Source of the DNA: CAYZJV01 sp964482325
Lineage (GTDB): Bacteria > Spirochaetota > Spirochaetia > Sphaerochaetales > Sphaerochaetaceae
DNA: 64,000 nt
NCBI GenBank assembly: GCA_964482325.1
Contig: CAYZXD010000003.1
Span: 1-64,000 of the forward strand
Direction: 5' to 3'
A program made the translations under genes and the position numbers. Below, piece after piece: positions 35,340-42,931 of this stretch. The notes below the pieces were generated by a model that worked only from the letters and a program-made list of their open reading frames with translations, had not been told where the DNA came from and did not search any database. Within the stretch, counting starts at the first letter, position 1. Every line of letters begins with the position of its first letter.

Positions 35340-37336
35340 TGGCACATGCAGAATCGGTATTCAAAGAAAACTTTCTCGAATATGCATCATATGTGATCAA
35401 GGATCGAGCAATCCCCGATATCATCGATGGATTGAAGCCGGTTCAACGACGTATTCTTCATTCGCTTTTTGAAATGGATGACGGCAAGTTCCATAAAGTC
35501 GCTAATGTGGTCGGGCACTGTATGAAGTACCATCCCCATGGAGATGCCTCCATTGGCGATGCGCTGGTGAATTTAGCGAATATGGAGCTCTTCATCGACC
35601 GTCAGGGGAATTTTGGTAATATCATGACCGGGGATCCTGCAGCCGCTCCCCGATATATTGAATGCCGGGTGCTCCCGTTTGCGAAAAAGGTCCTGTACAA
35701 TCCCGAACTGACTACGTTTGTCAGTTCGTATGATGGAAGGAATCAGGAGCCATCAGTTTTTCCGGCAAAGCTGCCGGTGGTGCTCATTCAAGGTGCAGAA
35801 GGGATCGCTGTGGGGATGTCCACCCGCATCCTTCCCCATAATCTGATAGAAGTTATTGATGCAGTTTCTGCTGTGCTAACCGGAAATAGCTTTGAGTTAT
35901 ATCCCGATTTCCCCACCGGGGGGCTTATGGAGGTCTCCTCATACGACCAGGGTGCAGGGAAAGTCCTGGTACGGGCAAAATTACAGACAAAAGATCCAAA
36001 GCGGATTATTATTGAAGAACTCCCGTTTGGCGTGACTACAGAAAAGATGATCAAGTCGGTCGAGGATGCAGCAAAAAAAGGGAAACTGAAAATTGCCAGC
36101 ATCAATGATTTTACCACTGATCGAGTCTCTATAGAAATCGTGCTTGCACGAAATACCTACAGTGATGATATCGTAGATGCCCTTTATGCCTATACGGCCT
36201 GTGAACAGTCAATATCTGTAAATCCCTTAGTTATTTGTGATGGAATACCACGTATCATGCCGATAGATGAGATCATTCGGTATCATGCTAAAGTTCTTGT
36301 ATCGGTATTGCAGCGAGAACTGGAGATGGAGAAAGGGCATCTTCTTGATCGATTGCACGCACGGACGCTGGAAAGAATTTTCGTTGAAGAACGGATTTAT
36401 AAAAAGATTGAGCAGAAGAAATCCCAGGCGGATATCAATAAAGCGGTAATTCAGGGGTTCAAACCGTTTACTGATCAGATAGCTCGGGCGGTCACTGATG
36501 ACGATGTTGAACGATTACTCAAAATTCCTATCCGCCGTATCAGTCTGTATGATATTGAGAAAAACCAGCAGGAAATTGAGGAGATCGAGGCCCGTCTGAA
36601 ACAGATTGCCTGGGATCTTGATCATCTGGTTCCCTATGCGCTGGCATACCTTGATGAATTGAAAAATCTCGCCGGGATCAATGAGCACAAACGGAAAACC
36701 ACTATCGGTTCCTTCAAGAAAGTTGATGTAAAAGAGGTCGCTAATCGGGATCTTGCATTAAAGTATGATAGTTCCACCGGGTATCTTGGGTATGAACTGA
36801 AAAGCGGCTCTACCCAATGCATGGTATCTCCCTTCGATCGGGTGTTGATTATTCAGAAGGAAGGGACCTACTTTGTTACCGATGCTCCCGGAAAGCTCTT
36901 TGTGGGGAAGGGGATGCGGTTCTGTGCCCTCGCAGATAAAGATGAGTTGGAAAAAACGGTATTTACCATCATTTATCAGGAAAAATCACTTAAGTATCTG
37001 TTTATCAAACGATGTAGTATCAACCAGTTCATCTTGAACAGAACCTACGAGTTACTCCCTGAGGGCAATTATAAACTGTACACGCTTTCTACACTTGATG
37101 ATGCACGCATCACGCTCGTATTCAAGAAAGGAAAAGGATATAAGAATTTGGAAGATCGTACCTACTTCTCCCGATTTTTGGTCAAAGGGGTGAAGGCAAA
37201 GGGGGTTCGACTTACCACCAAAGAGGCTCAGACGATCCGCATCAGGCACGAAGCTGATCCGAAGGGAACAGAGGGGGAAGAACCTTCTTTATTCTCCGGG
37301 ATCGATCCGTTTGACGATGAGCCAAGTGAGGAATAA
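35339..37336 (+). CDS. parC: Type IIA topoisomerase subunit A (ParC/GyrA-like)
   Basis: DNA breakage-reunion subunit partnering ParE. 665 aa, shorter than GyrA, which supports topoisomerase IV. The catalytic Tyr is Tyr106 in AAPRYIEC. The quinolone-determining segment reads YHPHGDASIGD: Ala70 sits where E. coli GyrA has Ser83, although an acid (Asp74) is kept at the Asp87 position. A short C-terminal part (about 480-640) carries degenerate repeats and an acidic tail. One base overlap with parE indicates coupling. Confidence 0.93.
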   Translation: MAHAESVFKENFLEYASYVIKDRAIPDIIDGLKPVQRRILHSLFEMDDGKFHKVANVVGHCMKYHPHGDASIGDALVNLANMELFIDRQGNFGNIMTGDPAAAPRYIECRVLPFAKKVLYNPELTTFVSSYDGRNQEPSVFPAKLPVVLIQGAEGIAVGMSTRILPHNLIEVIDAVSAVLTGNSFELYPDFPTGGLMEVSSYDQGAGKVLVRAKLQTKDPKRIIIEELPFGVTTEKMIKSVEDAAKKGKLKIASINDFTTDRVSIEIVLARNTYSDDIVDALYAYTACEQSISVNPLVICDGIPRIMPIDEIIRYHAKVLVSVLQRELEMEKGHLLDRLHARTLERIFVEERIYKKIEQKKSQADINKAVIQGFKPFTDQIARAVTDDDVERLLKIPIRRISLYDIEKNQQEIEEIEARLKQIAWDLDHLVPYALAYLDELKNLAGINEHKRKTTIGSFKKVDVKEVANRDLALKYDSSTGYLGYELKSGSTQCMVSPFDRVLIIQKEGTYFVTDAPGKLFVGKGMRFCALADKDELEKTVFTIIYQEKSLKYLFIKRCSINQFILNRTYELLPEGNYKLYTLSTLDDARITLVFKKGKGYKNLEDRTYFSRFLVKGVKAKGVRLTTKEAQTIRIRHEADPKGTEGEEPSLFSGIDPFDDEPSEE

Positions 37337-37341
37337 TCATT

Positions 37342-38073
37342 ATGCATTCACTTTCATCAAGAATTCTTTATGAGGATAATCATCTCATAGTGATAAATAA
37401 ACGTATCGGTGAGCTCGTACAGGGAGATAAAACCGGTGATGAGACACTTGCCGAGACGGTACAGGAATATTTGAAAACCACCTATGGGAAACCCGGTAAC
37501 GTATTTCTCGGGATTCCCCATCGCATCGACAGGCCCACAAGCGGTGTGGTGGTATATGCAAAGACAGAAAAAGCTCTGACTCGCATGAACCAGCTCTTCC
37601 GGCAATCTGATGCCGTGAAGAAGATTTATTGGGCGGTAGTGGAGAAACTCCCGACCTGTGATGAGGGTCTGGTAGTTCATTATCTCACTCGCGATACGGT
37701 GAAAAATAAATCGGTTGCAACTGAGCACAAACGGAAAAACAGTCAGGAAGCACGCATGCGGTTTTCTGTGATAGCAGCTTCAAAATCGTACTATCTTTTG
37801 GAAATTGAGTTGCTCACGGGACGGCATCATCAGATCCGGGCACAGCTTGCTGCCTTGGGAAGTTGTATCAAAGGGGATCTGAAATATGGTGCGAAACGGT
37901 CCGATCCTGACGGAGGAATCCATCTCCATGCCCGAAAGATCTCATTTATCCACCCGGTGAAGAAGCAGCTGCTTACCGTAGCAGCAGCACCTCCTCGCGA
38001 TGCAATCTGGGATTATTTCCTCTCGGTAGCAGGAGACTCTGACGGTTCAAATTGGACTCTCACTGACTTGTAG
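37342..38073 (+). CDS. RluA-family pseudouridine synthase
   Basis: 243 aa enzyme converting uridine to pseudouridine in rRNA or tRNA. The catalytic Asp is in HRIDRPTSGVVVYAKT; LLTGRHHQIRAQLA and a C-terminal LHARKISFIHP match the family. There is no S4 domain at the N-terminus. The exact RNA target cannot be assigned. GAGGAATAATCATT precedes the ATG, 5 bp after parC. The last 14 bp overlap the convergent gene. Confidence 0.9.
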   Translation: MHSLSSRILYEDNHLIVINKRIGELVQGDKTGDETLAETVQEYLKTTYGKPGNVFLGIPHRIDRPTSGVVVYAKTEKALTRMNQLFRQSDAVKKIYWAVVEKLPTCDEGLVVHYLTRDTVKNKSVATEHKRKNSQEARMRFSVIAASKSYYLLEIELLTGRHHQIRAQLAALGSCIKGDLKYGAKRSDPDGGIHLHARKISFIHPVKKQLLTVAAAPPRDAIWDYFLSVAGDSDGSNWTLTDL

Positions 38074-40999
38074 TCACAATCCCCAGACGACTTCTCCCAT
38101 CCGCCTTTACAATCAGTGGATGGGCAGATTTGACCTGTCTGAAGTGTTTGGTTTCTCTTACAGGTGCAAGTGCGTCGAGCTGATCGAAGGCAAGAACTCC
38201 ATCATGGTGAGATGGATTCACCGTGAAGTATATGGTCCCGAGTGAAGTGATATTCTGGAAGAAATGCGTTCCCTGACTCGGTTCCACCTGGAATCCCGGT
38301 AAGCTGGTTTCTATGATTACCGCAGCATGAGAAATCTGGGACCAGACCACCGGGATACCAAGCCATGGATCACTGGACCCCAGTCTCCCCGCAACCACAA
38401 GAATGTATTCCTTATCCTGATCGACGAATCGGGAATTGATCTCATCAAGTTCAAGAACCATCTCTGCAGTTCTTGCCGGGTTGAAATCTTCAGCTTTAAT
38501 ATAGACGATATCAGTAATTCGTTCATTGTGACCGTTGCCCATGACATGGTGAGATACGATGAATGCCCGTTTCCGTTCATCTTCGCTGACCTGTAACGTC
38601 TCCGATTCCAGTCCGGAAACAATGGGACGGATCTGTAGAAGACTGAATTCCGGTTTTTTCCACTTCGGCCGATTGAGATTACAGGCAAATTCAATTTCTA
38701 TCGGCGTGTTCATTACCTGTTCCCCGAACTTCAACAGATCACGGATGATCGCTGCAATGGGATACGTATTATATTTGAGGATACTGTTGAAGGTAATCAC
38801 TTTTTGCCCCTGAGCACTCAGTTGGTCAACAAGAGCACCCCGGGAAACATCAAAAGTTGATGCGACATGTCGCAGGCTGTCTGGATGTGCCTCTGCTTCG
38901 GAAAGTGGCAGTGATAACAGGTTTTCCGGATTGCCTTCAGGGGTATACGCCTTGGTCATATCGAGACCATAAAACTCAGTTTGTGAACTCGATTCCATTC
39001 CCCCAAGATACTGAAGATTCCGTTTTGGATAGGTAGGGGAGAACCGGAACGCCATGCCATTGTCGACTACTGTCTTTCCGAATCCAAAGCAGAGCATACC
39101 AACGCCATCTTCGGCTTTTTCTGTGCCGACAGGATAGAAGTTAAGTGATCGAGCTACCCCAGAAAAGTTGGGATACCAGTAATTCCCATGGGCACTTCCG
39201 ATTACCTGCTGAATAATCACGGCCATACGTTCTTCTTCTACCATATGATTGGTAGCCCGCAAGTACTCTTTGCTCTTGTTGTAATAGGTGGAGGCATACA
39301 CACAGATTACGGCACTGGCTAAAGCCTGCAGCCGTTCTTCTTCACTTCCCGTATTCGGTAGCATGCAGGTTTCATACACCCCTGCAAATGGTTGATAATG
39401 TGAGTCTTCAAGCATACTGGAAGAACGAACCGCAAGTGGTACTTTCAATGTACGGATAATTGTCCTCAGATCAAGCATGAGTTCAGCCGGAAGGGGTTTG
39501 GAGAGAAATATTCTTCTGAGTGTCTCATCGGGAAGCGATGCCGCAACGACATCATATAGCTCGTTGTCTTCCATGAACTGTGAAAACAGATCGGTGGCTA
39601 TCACTACCGTTCGGGGTATCGAAAGGTACATAGAGGGATAGGTATCGATAATTTCACTTTGACGCAGTTTATAGTCAATGAAGGCAAGGCCTCGTCCCTT
39701 CCCGCCGAGTGATCCTGATCCAATCCTGCTGAAAAATGATAATTCATCAAAACTCTTCCGGTTGAACTGGGCTATTACTCCTTTCCCTCGGTTTGTTCTG
39801 AACTCACGGATCATCTCAACCATATGATCACGTAACTCTTGGGGACTCTTGAAGTCTTTCACCGAATAGGGACGGAACAAATTTGCCAGAACGTACAGAC
39901 TTCGTGCTTTCAGCCAACGGGAGAAGTCATTTCGATTGGAGTGCCAGACAAATGAATCGATAGAAACCGAGGGAAGGGCATGCTGCATGTCTCTCAGATT
40001 TTCCGCCCGGGCAATCTCTTTTCCCGTTTCAGCATCTCTGAATATAAATGGACCGAACCCATAATTCTCGAACACATACTGTTTAAGATCTGTCAGCAGG
40101 GAGGGACTGAGTTTCCAGACGAAGGATGATCGTTCATGTCGTGCTGATTCTGCGTATCCATCCTTTGTTGACTGGAGAAGAATTGGAAGGTCGGGATTTT
40201 GTTGCCGGACATACTTGCAGAGCTTCAGGCCGGCCTCACTATCGGCAATTCCCTCCCGATCAAATGAAATGTCAGTAATAATTCCCAGCAAATGTTTTTG
40301 GAAGGTGTGATACAGATCGATAGCCTCTTCATAATCCTGTGCAAGCAGGATTTTCGGTCTTCCCCGTAATCGAAGCGCTGCTGCCCATGTATTCAGCCCT
40401 TCGCTCATACTTGTTCGAGTCTGTTGAATGATTGCCGTATAGAGCAGGGGGAGATAGGATGAGTAGAATCGTACCGAGTTCTCTACGAGAATGATGATAG
40501 GAACCTCTGCTGCACTTTGTGCATCGTGGAGAGCATTCATTTTATCTTCCAGTAGCTTTACGATAGCAAGAAAGACGTTTGCATTCCCCTGCCAGTAGTA
40601 CAGATAATCCACTTCAGCGATATGGTGCTTCTTTAGGTGTTCATTGACACGATGAGCCGGGGAGGGAGAGAGCGCAACAATCGGAATGTTGGGATATTGA
40701 TTTTTGATGGCTTGAGCAAGTTCCACCACTCCGGTGTTCCCGAGTTCAAGCATGGTGACTACCAGGTCAAACTTGTTGCTTGCCAGCAGCATGAACACGT
40801 CTTCAATGTTTCGCGCATAGGTGATTTTGGGAGGGTTACTCAACCCCAGCTGTGTATATTCACGGAATAATTCTTCTTCCACTCGACCATCCTCTTCGAT
40901 AAGGAATTGGTCGTATTCACTACAAAGCAGTACTACTTTATAGATATGGCGCGGCATCAATTCTCCAAAAGGGTCACTGGCAGTCATCAATTTTCTCAT
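38060..40999 (-). CDS. Double receiver-like / PEP-synthase-like protein
   Basis: 979 aa. Residues about 17-150 form a receiver fold whose acceptor site reads VVTMLEL, so it lacks Asp. About 190-310 is a second receiver-like domain that keeps an Asp in IITDISF. From about 425 (GSLGGKGRGLAF) follows a PPDK/PEP-synthase ATP-grasp domain (AVRSSSMLEDS, AGVYET, EEERMAVIIQQVIG). A swivelling-His-like motif SHAAV lies around His891. No PEP-binding barrel follows. Homologues exist in spirochaetes and Bacteroidetes, with unknown function; a phosphotransfer or nucleotide-sensing role is inference. Start at ATG 40997-40999; ATG codons at 40987 and 40957 (GGAG upstream of the last) are alternatives. Confidence 0.82.
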   Translation of the reverse strand: MRKLMTASDPFGELMPRHIYKVVLLCSEYDQFLIEEDGRVEEELFREYTQLGLSNPPKITYARNIEDVFMLLASNKFDLVVTMLELGNTGVVELAQAIKNQYPNIPIVALSPSPAHRVNEHLKKHHIAEVDYLYYWQGNANVFLAIVKLLEDKMNALHDAQSAAEVPIIILVENSVRFYSSYLPLLYTAIIQQTRTSMSEGLNTWAAALRLRGRPKILLAQDYEEAIDLYHTFQKHLLGIITDISFDREGIADSEAGLKLCKYVRQQNPDLPILLQSTKDGYAESARHERSSFVWKLSPSLLTDLKQYVFENYGFGPFIFRDAETGKEIARAENLRDMQHALPSVSIDSFVWHSNRNDFSRWLKARSLYVLANLFRPYSVKDFKSPQELRDHMVEMIREFRTNRGKGVIAQFNRKSFDELSFFSRIGSGSLGGKGRGLAFIDYKLRQSEIIDTYPSMYLSIPRTVVIATDLFSQFMEDNELYDVVAASLPDETLRRIFLSKPLPAELMLDLRTIIRTLKVPLAVRSSSMLEDSHYQPFAGVYETCMLPNTGSEEERLQALASAVICVYASTYYNKSKEYLRATNHMVEEERMAVIIQQVIGSAHGNYWYPNFSGVARSLNFYPVGTEKAEDGVGMLCFGFGKTVVDNGMAFRFSPTYPKRNLQYLGGMESSSQTEFYGLDMTKAYTPEGNPENLLSLPLSEAEAHPDSLRHVASTFDVSRGALVDQLSAQGQKVITFNSILKYNTYPIAAIIRDLLKFGEQVMNTPIEIEFACNLNRPKWKKPEFSLLQIRPIVSGLESETLQVSEDERKRAFIVSHHVMGNGHNERITDIVYIKAEDFNPARTAEMVLELDEINSRFVDQDKEYILVVAGRLGSSDPWLGIPVVWSQISHAAVIIETSLPGFQVEPSQGTHFFQNITSLGTIYFTVNPSHHDGVLAFDQLDALAPVRETKHFRQVKSAHPLIVKADGRSRLGIVTTSQ

Positions 41000-41193
41000 A
41001 GTGGCAATCGTATCATGAATTTTTTCGAATACCTAGTAATTCGTTGACCGGTAAAATCTCCCCTCTTCTTGCAGGTATTTCGGTTATAGTGAATATAAAA
41101 CACAATATTTGCCATATAATAAAAGATTATCGAACTTTATTCTGTATTCAGAAATATATGAATTAATAATTCATGAAATCAACTGAATATTTA
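41000..41193. other. AT-rich upstream region of gdhA
   Basis: No gene seen. It is very AT-rich from 41094 to 41193 and could act as an UP element for the strong gdhA promoter; it also holds the 17 bp palindrome at 41158-41174. Confidence 0.5.
41158..41174. promoter_or_regulatory. Palindrome upstream of gdhA (candidate operator)
   Basis: ATGAATT-AAT-AATTCAT, perfect 7 bp arms, ending 19 bp before the -35. The position fits an activator or repressor site for glutamate dehydrogenase. Confidence 0.45.
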
Positions 41194-41222
41194 TTGACAA
41201 CCGCCTTTTGCTGTTTTACACT
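41194..41222 (+). promoter_or_regulatory. gdhA promoter
   Basis: TTGACA (41194-41199, perfect), 17 bp spacer, TACACT (41217-41222). Transcription would start near 41229, giving a leader of about 50 nt with a normal ribosome site. Confidence 0.68.
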
Positions 41223-41281
41223 GATATCGAAAGGTGCCCGTGTGAACTCTCATGCGGGATTGAAATAAGGGAGGATCCTCA

Positions 41282-42619
41282 ATGTATAGATTAGAAGAGT
41301 TTATGGCCGATCTGGAACGTCGTAACCCCGGTGAGCCAGAGTTCATCCAGGCAGCAGAAGAAGTAATTGAATCCATTATTGACGTAGTGAACGATAATCC
41401 TGCATATGTAAATGCAAAGATTCTTGAACGAATCACGGAACCCGATCGGATCTTTACTTTTAAGGTCGAATGGGAAGATGACAACGGAGATGTGCAAGTC
41501 AACCGCGGTTATCGCGTTCAATTCAACAATGCAATCGGTCCCTATAAAGGAGGGCTTCGCTTCCACCCGAGTGTTACACTCGGTACCCTGAAGTTCCTCG
41601 GGTTTGAACAGACATTCAAAAACAGTCTTACCACGCTCCCCATGGGCGGAGGAAAGGGCGGCTCCGACTTCAATCCACGCGGTAAATCAAACAATGAGAT
41701 TCTTCGATTCTGTCGTTCCTTCATGACGGAACTCCAGAAGTATATCGGTCCCCACACGGATGTTCCCGCTGGTGATATCGGCGTTGGTGGTCGTGAAATC
41801 GGATTTTTGTATGGACAGTACAAACGACTTCGTGATGAGAATACCGGTGTACTGACCGGAAAAGGTCGTAACTGGGGAGGTTCTCTTATTCGTCCTGAAG
41901 CGACCGGCTTTGGAACCATGTACTTTGCCGATGAGATGGTGAAGGCACATGGTGATACGATGGAAGGGAAGCGGATTTCCGTCTCCGGATTTGGAAATGT
42001 TGCCTGGGGTGCTGTGATGAAGGCTACTGAACTTGGCGCAAAAGTGGTTGCGATCAGTGGTCCCGATGGATATGTGCTTGATGAGGACGGAGTAAATACA
42101 CAGGAAAAGTGGGATTACATGGTTCAGCTGCGCACTTCCAACAATGACGTGGTTGCTCCCTATGCAGCAAAATTCGGCGCAAAGTTCTTTGCGGGAAAGA
42201 AGCCTTGGGAAGTCCCGGTGGATATGGCGTTCCCCTGTGCCATTCAGAACGAATTATCACTTGACGATGCGAAGAAGCTGGTTGAGAATGGCGTGAAGTA
42301 TGTTGTGGAAACATCGAATATGGGATGTACTGCAGAAGCAGCCGCCTATATCATTGAAAAGAAGATTCCATTCGGTCCTGGAAAGGCTGCTAATGCTGGT
42401 GGCGTTGCGGTCTCAGGACTTGAGATGTCGCAGAATGCTATGAAGCTCAGTTGGGATTCTGCTGAGGTTGATGAGAAATTGAAAGGCATCATGAAGAATA
42501 TTCATGCTGCATGTGTTGCCCATGGAACCGATGCTGACGGCTACATCAATTACGCGAAAGGTGCAAACATCGCTGGTTTTAAGAAGGTTGCTGACGCTAT
42601 GCTGGATCTTGGGTATTAA
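41282..42619 (+). CDS. gdhA: NADP-type glutamate dehydrogenase
   Basis: Reductive amination of 2-oxoglutarate to glutamate, the main ammonia-assimilation step when ammonium is plentiful. 445 aa, the size of hexameric bacterial GDH. Substrate and catalytic regions GPYKGGLRFHPSV and LPMGGGKGGSDF with the catalytic Lys, PAGDIGVGGREIG, and the Rossmann GFGNVAWGA are clear. AAGGGAGG lies 7 bp before the ATG. Monocistronic, with its own promoter and terminator. Confidence 0.96.
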   Translation: MYRLEEFMADLERRNPGEPEFIQAAEEVIESIIDVVNDNPAYVNAKILERITEPDRIFTFKVEWEDDNGDVQVNRGYRVQFNNAIGPYKGGLRFHPSVTLGTLKFLGFEQTFKNSLTTLPMGGGKGGSDFNPRGKSNNEILRFCRSFMTELQKYIGPHTDVPAGDIGVGGREIGFLYGQYKRLRDENTGVLTGKGRNWGGSLIRPEATGFGTMYFADEMVKAHGDTMEGKRISVSGFGNVAWGAVMKATELGAKVVAISGPDGYVLDEDGVNTQEKWDYMVQLRTSNNDVVAPYAAKFGAKFFAGKKPWEVPVDMAFPCAIQNELSLDDAKKLVENGVKYVVETSNMGCTAEAAAYIIEKKIPFGPGKAANAGGVAVSGLEMSQNAMKLSWDSAEVDEKLKGIMKNIHAACVAHGTDADGYINYAKGANIAGFKKVADAMLDLGY

Positions 42620-42658
42620 TGAGTTTTCACATCCTTGCAAAAGGGTAGGTTATGTATC

Positions 42659-42700
42659 AAGGTCGCTCTCTTGTACAGGGGGCGGCCTTCTTCTTTTCTT
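42659..42700 (+). terminator. gdhA intrinsic terminator
   Basis: Twelve-pair stem with three G-U pairs (AAGGTCGCTCTC pairing with GGGGGCGGCCTT, 42659-42689), loop TTGTACA, followed by the pyrimidine-rich CTTCTTTTCTT. Confidence 0.75.
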
Positions 42701-42799
42701 GGGAAAACTATTGTTTGCAGCAGGGAAAAATAGGCGAAAAAACCATACAGATATAAGACAATTCTGCTCATATGAATATACCATAAGAATTATATATAT

Positions 42800-42847
42800 A
42801 CGCTATATATAGTGTTGTGATAAGGTAAATAACGCTAAATATCCCTA
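42800..42847. promoter_or_regulatory. Tandem NrdR-box pair upstream of nrdJ
   Basis: Box 1 ACGCTATATATAGTGT (42800-42815) matches the NrdR consensus ACACwATATaTwGTGT at 15 of 16. Box 2 starting ACGCTAAATAT (42832-42847) matches mainly in its left half. The gap is 16 bp, the spacing (15-16 bp) usual for NrdR pairs. They end 8 bp before the predicted -35, in a 312 bp gap that otherwise holds only the gdhA terminator and AT-rich DNA. Confidence 0.68.
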
Positions 42848-42855
42848 TTTTAACC

Positions 42856-42884
42856 TTGCTTCATGCATCCTTATATGCTATCGT
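42856..42884 (+). promoter_or_regulatory. Candidate nrdJ promoter
   Basis: TTGCTT (42856-42861), 17 bp spacer, TATCGT (42879-42884). The leader would be about 40 nt and carry GAGGG before the GTG start. Modest consensus match. Confidence 0.42.
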
Positions 42885-42931
42885 GGTTCCAGCAAATACA
42901 ATAATAATCAGATATAGTGAGGGTTGGTAAA

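Noticed and set aside
42620..42931. Cobalamin riboswitch before nrdJ
   Set aside because: No B12-box-like element or suitable fold was seen; NrdR boxes explain the region better. The 29 bp before metH is too short for one as well.
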